Shown here: one piece after another, positions 44,490-53,992 of the stretch
Numbering within the stretch: position 1 is the first letter of the stretch
How the letters are laid out: each line of letters opens with the position of its first letter
From: Phlegmacium glaucopus
Lineage: Eukaryota; Basidiomycota; Agaricomycetes; Agaricales; Cortinariaceae
Assembly: GCA_015039465.1 (NCBI GenBank)
Contig: MU130035.1
Location: forward strand, 1 to 53,992
Length of the DNA stretch: 53,992 bases
Direction of reading: 5' to 3'
The notes under the pieces: generated by a model
Databases searched by the model: none
Seen by the model: the letters and a program-made list of their open reading frames with translations, nothing else
What the model was told of the DNA's origin: nothing
Translations under genes and position numbers: made by a program

Positions 44490-45300
44490 AGTAAAATGCG
44501 AATCGATCAGGGTTTTCATTCGAATGCTTCACCATCAAACACCGGTCAGTCGGACTCAGTCCAGTTATTTACGGACTCAAACAACCATTCCATCCCAGGC
44601 CTCGACAAGTTACTATCTCCCCTTGGATTATTGGTTGCCAGGAGTAGGATACTTGTGATTAGCTGAGTAATAGGTGCTGAGAGGCTTATTCCACAAACTT
44701 AGCTGTGACTCATGAAAGGAATTTTATTTAAGGGTCGTCAGGTCATTCAATTTTAGTTTTTCCAGTTCAACATTTCTAAACTGATATTGATGATTTCGTA
44801 GCAGGTTTATGGCATTCCTCCCCATTTGGGCGTTATTCTCAGACGTAGCGCGGCTAGCTAGGGCTCGTAGATGCGTCGAGCAGGCCGTACAGGTTGGTAA
44901 CGGCAGGAGGCACTCAGGCAAGTGATGATGTATTAATACATGATCTAGGTACGATATAATCAACGTCGTCATGTGAACTATGTATCTAATCTACGAACTG
45001 CCAGATTACACTACTACATGTGCCTACCCACATAAATTTTGCAACGTCCTCGTTACATCATGAAAACCTATCTCGTGCTGAGGGGTGAGATCTAATCTAA
45101 TCTAAGCGAAGGTTGACTCGTAACGTTGCGAAACTGCTGGATTGGTTTGGCTGTATAGTCAATCGGCATGGAACCTACCATTCTCCACTAGTATTCATAT
45201 CATTTCGTTGAAGATACCTATTGTCGGAAATAATTCATTGCTGGATATAACTTATTATTGTTCTGAGCTCGCACAAGTTGTAGGCAAAATGCTTAAACGG
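44490..45300. other. Intergenic DNA, no gene supported
   Basis: A minus-strand frame at 44972-44724 has no motif or start support. Confidence 0.35.
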
Positions 45301-45307
45301 CATAATA

Positions 45308-45356
45308 ATCTTTTACGTCCAAAGTATGATAATATCATACTTTGGACGTAAAAGAT
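45308..45356. repeat. Near-perfect 49-bp palindrome
   Basis: Two 23-bp arms (45308-45330 and 45334-45356) are exact reverse complements separated by AAT. The arm core is TTTTACGTCCAAAG. It could form a hairpin or cruciform or be a dyad binding site; function unknown. Confidence 0.9.
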
Positions 45357-45384
45357 AGGCATAACTCGATCTATAGAGGGCTTT

Positions 45385-45741
45385 CAGTCGAACCAGCCGT
45401 TTTTATCAATAATAGAGTTGCAATCCTTTGTATATAGTCATATATAATGGCCACATATACAATGTTATCAATAAGTTATACGTCCCTACATTAGCTCTTC
45501 ATGTCTGGTGCGATTAGAGTTATCCATGTGTTGCCTCCCTTGTCCATTCACCACCCTGTTATCCACCCGCCATGACACTTGTTCATCCATCTGCAGCCTG
45601 TGTTATTCATCTGCCGGCATCTGTTCCCAGCCTCCCTTGTCCATCTGCCGTCGCACATTCCTAAGCTTATCCATCTGTCTGGTATTATCCATTCGAGCCC
45701 AGTACTTACCTATCCGGTTATTTATCCACCTCCCTTATTAT
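45385..45741. repeat. Direct repeat R, copy 1
   Basis: 357 bp beginning CAGTCGAACCAGCCG and ending CCTCCCTTATTAT; nearly identical to 46705-47078. It contains TTATCCA-type motifs. Not coding. Confidence 0.9.
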
Positions 45742-45746
45742 GACTT

Positions 45747-45779
45747 ACACCTCAGTGTGGGTGATAAACACTGAGGTGT
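45747..45779. repeat. Perfect 12-bp hairpin next to repeat R1
   Basis: ACACCTCAGTGT (45747-45758), a 9-nt loop, and ACACTGAGGTGT (45768-45779). Confidence 0.85.
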
Positions 45780-46590
45780 GGTTGTACGGCTACGGGAGCT
45801 ACATAGTAATGAAGATAGGGGTAAGGAGTTAATAAAAGAATAATGTCTTATAAAGACAAAATGGATGGATGTAAGAATAAACATAAAATGTACCGGGTGG
45901 TATAATGAGTATCACAAGGACGCTCGGTAGTAGTGGTGAAATAATCACAACAATAAGGTGTACTAGTAGCTTAGCAAAAAAGAAAGTTAGTTCATACTAC
46001 ACATACCTGAGGCTGAGAAAGACACCCGAGAATGCCTGGAGGGTGTTTGAGGGAGTGGAATGGTGGTTCGAGTATTTGCCCTTGTCAGCACCGGACTTGC
46101 ATAGCTCATAGATCACCCGAAAACGTGATCTGTAGTGAATTTTTTGGCAGTGCTAGCCAATACACCCCCAAGATTGAAATTATACATACCTGGAGCATAG
46201 ATGTTACGATCTACAGGAGTAAACAAAGAGGACTTGAAGGTGAAGGTAGAGTAGCAAGACAAGGTAAAAAGATAGTCGGCAGTCCGTGAATAAATAAATA
46301 AAAAGAGGAATACGCTACAACGAGGTCGAATAAAGAGCCCCCCAAGTTTTCAGGTCGATTGACTGAGGCGTTGTTGAGCGATAAAATCGCAAATGTCCTT
46401 TCGGTTTTCGGTACCCTGAAGCGGAACACGAAATAGTTACCAGAAAAGGCTTTATTTGCATAGCAAACATTCACCGGCAGAGAGGGCGGCTAGGATCCAA
46501 AAAGTGTATTTGCATCAAACAAAGGCATACACCTGATAGCCTAGCATTTTGCAGGCAGCTGTAAACCTGACCAAAAACAACCCAATAACC
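45780..46590. other. Spacer between the R repeats, no gene seen
   Basis: Mixed-composition DNA with short open frames lacking support. Confidence 0.35.
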
Positions 46591-46757
46591 ATGGAATTCA
46601 CTATCCTATCCTTATCTTCGTCCCATCTGAGACCCTCACAGCCATCACTTCCTATCTTGACCCTCCATCTCTCTCTGCTCTTGCTGCAGTTAATATCTAC
46701 CTCACAGTCGAACCAGCCGTTTTTATCAATAATAGAGTTGCAATCCTTCGTATATAG
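46590..46757 (+). pseudogene. Possible F-box start, cut by repeat R2
   Basis: One frame reads VPSETLTAITSYLDPPSLSA and LAAVNIYLT, similar to the N-terminal helix pattern of F-box-like proteins of Agaricomycetes. It then runs into repeat R2 at 46705 and stops at 46755-46757. No start is secured, so a fragment is more likely than a gene. Confidence 0.4.
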
Positions 46758-47078
46758 TCATATATAATGGCCACATATACAATGTTATCAATAAGTTACA
46801 CGTCCCTACATTAGCTCTTCATGTCTGGTGCGATTAGAGTTATCCATGTGTTGCCTCCCTTGTCCATTCACCACCCTGTTATCCACCCGCCATGACACTT
46901 GTTCATCCATCTGCAGCCTGTGTTATTCATCTGCCGGCATCTGTTCCCAGCCTCCCTTGTCCATCTGCCATCGCACATTCCTAAGCTTATCCATCTGTCT
47001 GGTATTATCCATTCGAGCCCATTATCCATTCGAGCCCAGTACTTACCTATCTGGTTATTTATCCACCTCCCTTATTAT
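46705..47078. repeat. Direct repeat R, copy 2
   Basis: 374 bp. It differs from R1 by a 17-bp tandem duplication (ATTATCCATTCGAGCCC twice) and four substitutions that I could count by eye, all transitions. The high identity implies a recent duplication. Confidence 0.9.
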
Positions 47079-48030
47079 CCATATACCTGCTTCATCTATT
47101 CGTTGTTGATCAGCAGTCGCCAAACCCATTATCCATTCGCCTTCATTATCCATCTGCTGTCGCCTATTCCTGGTATCCATTCGTCAACCCTTCTATCCAT
47201 CTGATATCACCTATTCCTCGTAATCCATTCATCATTCATCATCCATTGTTATCCATTCATTATCTGTTTCATCTATCTACAGACTACCGCCTCCTATCTT
47301 CTCTTTATCCATTCATCACCCTGTTCATTCATCTGCTATTCACTTTATCCATATGCCATTTATTATCCATCCATCATTATTACCCACCCATCGTTCTTAT
47401 TCATTGGCCGTTATCCATTTGTTATGCCTTTCATCCATCTACCGCCCTCTATTCCGTGATTTTCTTATTATCCATTCGTCACCCCGTCCATTCATCTGCT
47501 ATTCACTTTATCCATTTTCCATTTATTATCCATCCGTCATTATCATCCACCTGTTGACTTTATTCATTGGCAGTTATCCATTCATTATCCATTTCATCCA
47601 TCTACCCTCGCCTACTCCGTATTATCCATTTGTCACCCCTTTATCCATTTTATCCATTTGTCATCCCATTAATTTGTCTGCTTTTTATTTTATCCATTTG
47701 CCATTTGTTATCCATCTGTCATTATTATCCATCTGTAGTCCCTATCCATTAGTAGTTATCCATTCGTTATCCATTTCATCTGTCCGTCATTATTATCCAT
47801 CTGTAGTCCCTATCCATTAGTAGTTATCCATTCATTATACATTTCATCCGTCTATCCATCCATCATTATTATCCATCTGTAGTCCCTATCCATTAGTAGT
47901 TATCCATTCGTTAGTATACATTTCATCCGTTTACCACCACCCATTTTTAAATTTTCTCTTTATCCATTAGTCACCTCATTCATTCATCTTCTGTTTACTT
48001 TATAGATTTGCCATCTTTTATCCATTGGTG
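47079..48030. repeat. TATCCAT satellite-like array
   Basis: About forty TATCCAT or close variants at irregular spacing of roughly 15-30 bp, most often TTATCCATTCG, TTATCCATTTG or TTATCCATCTG. All are in the same orientation. A higher-order unit around CATCTGTAGTCCCTATCCAT is repeated three times near 47730-47900. Open frames here are by-products of the repeat. Confidence 0.85.
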
Positions 48031-48163
48031 GCCTGATAATTCATTTACTGTAATGATGGGGTCATGGAATTGTTCTTTGGGCATGTCGTATTACCAATTG
48101 CATGTTATCCAAGTCCTTTCAGAGTCTTTTGGGTATGATTCAACTTGAACACATTTATTGACA

Positions 48164-49190
48164 TCAATGACACTCTACCATTATTGATGGGTCACGTCCA
48201 TCCATCGTCAGTAACTTTGCACTAAGTCCCTTCCATTCTGCCTCACAGCGAATTCTCATAGCGTCCCGTATATCTGCCTGCCTATCTGCATAAGCAATCT
48301 TACCACTCTGAAGCACGTTAGGCCGCTCCGTGGTAGCTGCCGCAAGAGATCTCCACCAGTTGCTCTGCGAGGAGAAGAAAGCGCTCACTCACCTCATTTC
48401 CTCATTCAACAGCAAACACTCCTCTTGCCAGCGATGGGCTCTTGCTCGTGCCTTGCACCACTCCACACGAAGGGCTTCAGAAGAAAATTTAATATTCCAT
48501 GATTAAGAATAATCCAGGCTTCGACATACCTGCTTGAGTGCATTCGTCAGCATCAGCCCCAGTGCCGTGAACCTTCCAAATCCAAGATAGTCGCTTCCTC
48601 CCCTCACTTCCGGAATCGTCCATTGAAGTTAGACCAACCACGTCAGTCTCTGCCAGTGGATGAAAGATGTTGCGCCAGGTTGTTTCGAGCAACGGCACGG
48701 ACAAGACCTGCAGAACATGGTATACAGACCTGTAATTCTTTGTCGCAATTGAAATTTTGTTGTTGACACTGGAAAGTAGTTGTTGGCTTCGGGTTTGTTG
48801 TTTCTGTCCGCGTGAATGTTTATTTTTTGATTTCCACATGTGAGAGTGTAAGAGTAAAAAACCACGTAAAGCGTTCAGTATTTCCTCAGCCTGAGAATAC
48901 CGGAACTGCCATTCACATATTAGCAAATTCTTCGCACAGCGGAGAGTTTCAGGGCAGGATGAGGGCATGAAGAGTTTGATATCGTGCACAGCAACCGGAG
49001 AGAGAGCAGCAGAGTCATCCTTAGCGCGCAGCAAGGCCACTGCTGGCATGTAAAGATGTTGGATGCTAATCCAAGCGTCTATCCGTCTCTTCAAGGAATT
49101 TGAGTGCTCCAGAACTTTGTTTTCTGAAGGCTTGTAGAATGAGGACCAAGTTGTGAGACGTCGTAAGCAAGTCGCTGTCTGAAAGTTCAC
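48164..49190 (-). pseudogene. KDZ transposase, C-terminal half
   Basis: KDZ (Kyakuja-Dileera-Zisupton) DNA transposons are common in mushroom genomes. Readable segments: RRIDAWISIQHLYMPAVALL, HDIKLFMPSS, CEWQFRYSQAEEILNALRGF, RSQQLLSSVNNKIS and EGRKRLSWIWKVHGTG; then, after an intron, LRVEWCKARARAHRWQEECL and LLLNEEMR; then SNWWRSLAAATTERP...AYADRQADIRDAM, stopping at 48164-48166. The usual catalytic core and N-terminal parts are absent on this strand. An AATAAA-type signal lies just beyond the stop. The truncation at about 49190 abuts the N-terminal half running the opposite way. Confidence 0.8.
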
Positions 49191-49319
49191 TTAGAAACGA
49201 TTTGCAATGATAACGAAGGGAGCTTACTGCAGGTCTTCGAGTTGTATGCCTTGAAAAATGAGAATGCTTGGACTGATGTCTTGATGTATTGCCATCGCAT
49301 TCCCCCGAGCCAGAGCATC

Positions 49320-50633
49320 GGCCTCCTGGACTGTCAAGGTGAATGCTTGACGTGTTCGAGCTGCACCGTCCTGGTGCATAGGCAGAATCCTTTCCATCGT
49401 GTTGAGGTAAGTCTTTATTTAAACATCTGGGCAATATTTAACAGCATATCTCAGCGTTGGACAGGCAAGTACTTTACGAAAATCAGCCTAAAGGAACTAG
49501 GATTACGCATTCAGCTCGGCCATGTCGACGGCTGCTGTCTGGTGCCGATAAATGCTTTTAACAATGAATTTGTTGTCATTGCATCGAATGGGATTCACCA
49601 GGTGGCTTTGGACTACTGTGGGTGTCCAGCAGCTCAGCCCAAACCTGTTCAATTGCTCTGTGTGCGCCTCTTCCCCTCGACTGTAACCAATCCGAAGACA
49701 GCAGCAATGTTTGGTGTTTTAAAACAATTCCAGCTGCTGTCTTTCATGTCAAAGATTTCTGGCTATGAATTTTATAATGCCCTGGCTCGTACAACCGACA
49801 ATACAGGTGTTAAACCACCTCCTGTACGTGTAATTTTCTTGTTTATATAATTTAATACTAATGCTCATTGCTAAGGATCGATATCCTGTGTTCATGAGAA
49901 TTGTACGTGAGTGGCGTCATATCTGCCTCTTGAAACGCATGGGTCGTGGTCATTCAGAGTCAGGGGTTAATGGGACACAGGAGGGTCAATGTGCTGTGCT
50001 TTGTCCAGCATGTCCCCAGCCTGGAGTTAACCTACCTCCGGATTGGAAGGAGCGGCCTGAATCTGAGCAGTAAGTAGATAACAAATGACATCCAAGTTAG
50101 TTCTCGTCCTCTAACAACATTATAGGTGGCTTTACTCTCTCTTTATTGGAATTGATGCCAACTTCAGGCTCAAGCGAATGAACGTTTCAAGCGACGAGCA
50201 CGATCCTCCTCTCAATCACGGATATGCTTATGTTGTGGAGGCAAAGAAATTCAGATCATACCTAAAAGAATATGACACGAGGATTCCAGACGACAAGAGC
50301 ACTTGTAACAACCATGATGCAATCAAGTCAGCAAGCGCTTGTGGAGGAAATGGCACTGCAGCGAGCGGTTTAGGCACTGCTGAGTGTAGTCGCCATGATA
50401 TGAAGCGCCCTCTTGCGGTTGGTGACCTTCAGAAGGGAGAACGGTATGTGAAACCCACGCAATCGACACTATATTTCAATACTCATCAGGGGTACAGATA
50501 CGTCAATATGGACTACTTTTTTTTATCAAGTATCCGAGACACCGTCCTCCGACGCATAGTTGTTTCCTACGATATTGCCTGTCAATGGTCATGCAACCTG
50601 CTAAATCGGTGCAAGATCTACCTAGGTGTATAA
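49320..50633 (+). pseudogene. KDZ transposase, N-terminal half
   Basis: Five exons in one frame: a first exon ending 49406, then 49455-49823, 49876-50069, 50126-50443 and 50498-50633. It begins with a CxC2-like zinc cluster (CQGECLTCSSCTVLVH), then RWTGKYFTKISLKELGLRIQ and DYCGCPAAQPKPVQLLCVRL; CPACPQPGVNLP; LFIGIDANFRLKRMNVSSDE (first catalytic Asp region), GTAECSRHDMKRPLAVGDL and VVSYDIACQWSCNLLNRCK. It stops at CKIYLGV, where the family continues into the domain with the catalytic Glu, so the protein would be inactive. The true start is uncertain. Splice sites are intact, so the truncation may be fairly recent. Confidence 0.85.
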
Positions 50634-50672
50634 GGCATAAAGTATCTGTTAAGGTTTACGTACATCCGGGCG

Positions 50673-50880
50673 TCACGGCCGACTCTATTACACGGCCAAC
50701 TCTGTAGTACACGGCCAACTCTATATTACACGGCCCAGTCTATACACGGCCAAGTCTGTATTACACGGCCCAGTCGATATTACACGGCCTACTCTGTAGT
50801 AGACGGCCCATCTGTTACACGGCCAAGTCTGACGGCCAAGTATGACAGGGCCAGCTCTGTAAGAACGCTCCATGGCCGTC
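50673..50880. repeat. CGGCC minisatellite
   Basis: About ten tandem units of roughly 19 bp, consensus close to CACGGCCAASTCTGTATTA. Units decay in length to the right, and scattered CGGCC(A/G)AGTA motifs continue to about 51400. Confidence 0.85.
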
Positions 50881-52669
50881 ACGACTAATAAGGAAAATTA
50901 CGGCCCGACAGAACTCACGAATTATAGTCAGACGTAGTGACCGGTATCGGTCCAGTACTCATAATGGTAGACTATAGACATGAAGGTATAAATGACATGT
51001 AAGGGTCGAATATGGTCGTCATCATGGCGGTCAGACCTGACGGGCAAATAGTAGGGACCAGTATCGACCAAGTATATACATTACGGCCGAGTAGGTATCT
51101 CAACGGCCGAGTAGGTGTCTCACGGGCCGGACAACTATATGACCGTAACGGTACAGTACGGGACGTGAGGACTAGTACGTCACGGCCAAGTATGGAAAAC
51201 TGTGGATGACGGAGAGAGAGATAGGGTCGTCATGTACAGGGACAAGTAGGGTCATGGTCGACCAACTAGACTCGTAGTGGGCCAGTATCTACGGGTTGAT
51301 AGTGGTCATGTTGTTTGAGGACGGCCGAGTATGTGGGATGGTTTTGTCTAGCCAACTGTCGTGGGCCGGTACGACTATCTGGACGGGCCGTAACAGATCA
51401 CGGCATCCATAAGACACTTAGGCATAGAAAGCTGTGTCACACATCTAGGTTTATATCTTATGGCATAAGGGTCTAAGTGCCCCGGGGCACTTAGGCATAG
51501 AAAGTTGTGTAACACAGGCAAGGCCCTTAGCATAGTAAGTTATGTGACATCACAGGGATGGACAGCAGGGTATGTACAGCTGTGTGTATGCCTGATACCG
51601 GCCTTGTTAAGAGCGGCGTGGTAGGTGAATGGACACGGTCTTCCTCAGCTGAAGGTAGGTCTTGAACGCGGGAGAGTAAGTTGTCGTGACGTTGGATTAC
51701 GTCGAGAGTTATTACGTCTCGAGGGCATGTTCCACATACTACCTCTAGAGCTTTAACGGCTCTACCGGTTGACGTTTGAACTTGGAAACCCAGAGAGTTT
51801 CATGGACTTTCATCTTTCTCAGCTCCGGGGGGTCTTCGCCGATCTTTTGCGTTTACTGTGTTAGCCATTCGTGACATATTGAAGTTATTTATAGTATGTA
51901 CTTGTAGATAACTCTGTGTGGGATAAGTAAAGACCTGGAGTGTATAACTGAATCTTGCACGCTCCTTAAAAGAACGCTGACCTATCCAGCTCACCCGAAG
52001 CTTGTCACTTGTTACATCTAACACGAACAAGATAAGACCGACTCCGGCTGCGCTTGAAGGCTACGGTGTGCGCGGTTCGCCTCTGCTTGTAGACTTAGAC
52101 AATGTTGGCGACCCTTGTTTCATACTTCGTACGTTGACTTCATTTTTCGACCTTCTGCGTGGTGGAAAGACTTATTGTTTACCCAATCCGACTGCACCTA
52201 GTTGGAGGGTCCGGACTGTTTCGGACCAGGTGCGAAGACAGTGGAGTCGTCCGTCCCGTCGTAGTTTGAGATACTTCCTAAGTTGGACGAGGAGAGCAAC
52301 CCTCTCCCGAAGGAAATGAAAAGCTTGTTTCCTGAGCCGACCTAGTCTTAAGTAATCTTTAACTTAAGTAAATACTAAAAACAGTTCTTTTTTTGTATGG
52401 GTACCATTACTAGAAAACGGTCAATATTAGGGGCTTTACTAGTAGATTACATAGTGAAGCACTCGGTCCCGGGTAAAGGAAACACGATGACCGCTATGGT
52501 AACCGACGACTGGTGGGTGCGAGTCCGCGGAGCGGCAGCCATGCTGGTTGTACCCCTCACTTTAACTTACTTATACGACAAACTGTAAAACCGTGTACAC
52601 GCCGGTTCACCTTGAAGCCTTGCTCTACGCATTCCCACTCTAGACAACATCAGCTATTTTGTAAAAATC
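50881..52669. other. Gene-poor segment of unknown origin
   Basis: It contains a perfect 22-bp palindrome at 51473-51494 (half-site CTAAGTGCCCC) and two direct copies of CACTTAGGCATAGAAAG (51413 and 51488). Two open frames (52002-52319 and 52397-52588, the latter with an ATG, MGTITRKRSILGALL) match nothing that I know. The style of the sequence differs from both flanks, suggesting an insertion. Confidence 0.45.
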
Positions 52670-52694
52670 AAAAAAAAAAAAAAAAAAAAAAAAA
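52670..52694. repeat. A25 homopolymer tract
   Basis: 25 consecutive A on the plus strand, at the right end of the gene-poor segment. It could be a retroposition tail or simple slippage. Confidence 0.9.
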
Positions 52695-52734
52695 GCATAG
52701 GCAATGGCCTTGTTCATTTTTGCACTTGCACTAT

Positions 52735-53416
52735 CAACCATGTGAGCTCGCCAACAAACACAAATCAATGGCTCTGCGCTTACCTTTCTCCATTGCGGAG
52801 AGTGCCCGACATGGGGACCGTTGCTGCCGCTGCAACATCCCTTTTTCACTCTTGAATGCATTGTCGAATGTGCGTTTGGAGGGCTCCTTCTGAATATCAA
52901 GCAATTGAGAAATAATCTCTGCGATTCAATTCAAAGAGAAACTTACCTGAGCCGCATCAAAAATGTCCTGTTTCTCGGCGATGAACTCCTGCCAAGGCTT
53001 GAGCACAATGGTCTTGGTGACTCGAGTCCAAGAAAGGTCGTGCTTGCAAGCCTAAGTGGTAGAAATGATAAATTGTCATCATTAGCTAGAGGGTTAATCA
53101 CATACCTTTTTGGTCACCTCAACGCGATGAGCTGCAAAGTCAATATCGTCCTTATCGAGTGGAATTTCAGGCCAACGAGAGAACCAGAGCTTAAACATGG
53201 CGTCGTAAAACTCGGATTCTTGATTGTTACCTTCCGCTTGCTTGAGATACGGGCCCATCTCAACCACAAATTTTGCCTGCTCGGTGAGTACTTCGGTCGA
53301 CAAAGTAGGTCTACCAGAAGTAACAAAAATGGCCTAGGTAAACGAAAAAATTTGTAAGGCACGGCAAAAACATGGCAAAAGAGGAAACTTACTTGTTCTC
53401 TCTTCCCAGTTGGCAT
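52735..53416 (-). CDS. Small multi-exon gene, unknown
   Basis: Exons on the minus strand: 53416-53393 (MPTGKREQ), 53333-53106 (AIFVTSGRPTLSTEVLTEQA, EFYDAMFKLWFSRWPEIPLD), 53051-52947 (ACKHDLSWTRVTKTIVLKPW, QEFIAEKQDIFDAAQ) and at least one more exon to about 52740 (KEPSKRTFDNAF...). The first three join in phase 0 with good GT..AG introns. The FVTSGRP...W..RWPE pattern recalls hypothetical proteins often seen near KDZ elements in mushrooms; this is memory, unverified. The 3' end is not secured. Confidence 0.55.
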
Positions 53417-53534
53417 GGTAAGCAGATGGCAGTCTAACGGCAAAATATTTGAGAATGGTAATGAATTTGAGCGCACTGGTTGAAAGCAGGGATTGAAGTG
53501 GGTTGAGCAACTGTAGGTACATCCAGCCTTAAGA

Positions 53535-53665
53535 AGGTTATCCATATCCTCACTGTTTATCCATTTGTGCGCTTCGTTTATCCATTTGTGCGCTTCGTTT
53601 ATCCATTCCGCTTAGCTTTTCCATCTTCACGGTTTTCTATTATCCATTCATGGTTGGTCTGTCCA
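53535..53665. repeat. Small TTATCCATT cluster at the right flank
   Basis: Five to six TTATCCAT motifs, including a tandem CGTTTATCCATTTGTGCGCTT. Same orientation and motif as the array at 47079-48030. The KDZ pieces lie between the two clusters. Confidence 0.75.
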
Positions 53666-53917
53666 TCAGCGTTCTCAATTTCTCTTTTGAAGTTAGCATA
53701 CTCAATTACACAGAGAATATTTTAAAATGAAATTTCAAATAACAATGTCAATTCCAATCGAGAAATCAAGAGAAACTCACCATCAAATTCAGAATAAACA
53801 TAGCTCTCAATTGAAATAATTTGCATATAGGGTTTCGAGGATAGATGAAAAGGTCAGACAACGGCATAAGGACCTTCAGTCGAAAGGCGATTTCTTACAT
53901 GAATAACCTTTACACTC
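53666..53917. promoter_or_regulatory. Upstream region of the right-edge gene
   Basis: AT-rich DNA between two divergent gene starts (53416 minus and 53918 plus); it probably holds the promoter of the latter. No clear TATA box could be assigned. Confidence 0.35.
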
Positions 53918-53992
53918 ATGGGCCGACGCAAACTGTACTCTACTCCAGAGGAAAAATTGGCGGCCAACAGAGCAAAAAGTAAGAGGCACTAT
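53918..53992 (+). CDS. Start of a gene with a basic N-terminus, cut by the window edge
   Basis: ATG at 53918 opens MGRRKLYSTPEEKLAANRAK, then SKRHY at the edge. This recalls the basic LTPEEK..ANR.KSKR segment that begins many mushroom hypothetical proteins of possible nucleic-acid-binding type (from memory). Only 25 codons are visible. Confidence 0.5.
   Translation, partial: MGRRKLYSTPEEKLAANRAKSKRHY

Noticed and set aside
45385..47078. R1/R2 as LTRs of a coding retrotransposon
   Set aside because: The interval holds no gag/pol sequence and the outer ends lack TG..CA and an obvious target duplication, so only a repeat is reported.
47246..47820. Open frames over the TATCCAT array
   Set aside because: They are products of the repeat (Ser/Ile/His/Pro-rich in every frame) with no start context, domain or splice logic.
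52397..52588. Small frame MGTITRKRSILGALL
   Set aside because: It has an ATG and reasonable composition, but nothing else supports it. It is left as part of the unknown segment rather than called a gene.
1..53992. CRISPR array, tRNA or rRNA genes
   Set aside because: The tandem repeats have irregular spacing and no CRISPR-like unit. No tRNA cloverleaf or rRNA sequence was recognised by eye; a covariance-model scan was not possible.

Overview
The window looks like accessory, repeat-rich nuclear DNA of a mushroom-forming basidiomycete (Agaricomycetes). The evidence is many introns of about 45-65 nt with GT..AG ends, a class I hydrophobin, a Tad1-type LINE with RNase H, and KDZ (Kyakuja-Dileera-Zisupton) transposase halves. 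All exon models were made by hand from reading frame, splice-site and paralogue consistency. No database was searched.

Layout. 1-5677: a nearly full-length LINE whose 3' end lies inside the last large exon of a host gene copy (A1). 5.7-22.2 kb: a tandem array of a family I do not recognise, called here family A. It is a predicted type I single-pass membrane protein with a signal peptide, a short Cys-containing ectodomain, one TM helix and a long cytoplasmic tail. There are copies A1 (3' part), A2, A3 and A4, plus a promoter/exon-1 relic at 14.3 kb. A1-A3 are each followed by a short stump of gene D and by a convergent minus-strand gene B, which is broken in all three places. A4 is instead followed by an intact D.

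22.4-37 kb and 41.8-44.5 kb: repeated blocks of D (+), E (-) and F (+). E and F are head to head. Only the first D and F copies look intact, and F1 is a four-exon, 555-residue gene of unknown function. Between the blocks lie degenerate copies of housekeeping genes: U2 snRNP A' (26.6-27.5 kb), the Rieske subunit of complex III (28.1-28.9 kb, minus) and an OXR1-like TLDc gene (37.3-39.5 kb, minus). An intact class I hydrophobin is at 40.5-41.0 kb. A non-autonomous hAT element with an 8-bp target duplication is at 42.5-43.0 kb.

45-54 kb: two nearly identical direct repeats, about 1 kb of TATCCAT-type satellite, two KDZ transposase halves pointing away from each other, a gene-poor 2 kb stretch with a CGGCC minisatellite and an A25 tract, a small minus-strand gene, and the start of another gene at the right edge.

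The most unusual item is the A array: receptor-like proteins whose copies differ by in-frame loss of whole modules, while neighbouring B, D, E and F copies decay. A role at the cell surface is an inference from topology only.
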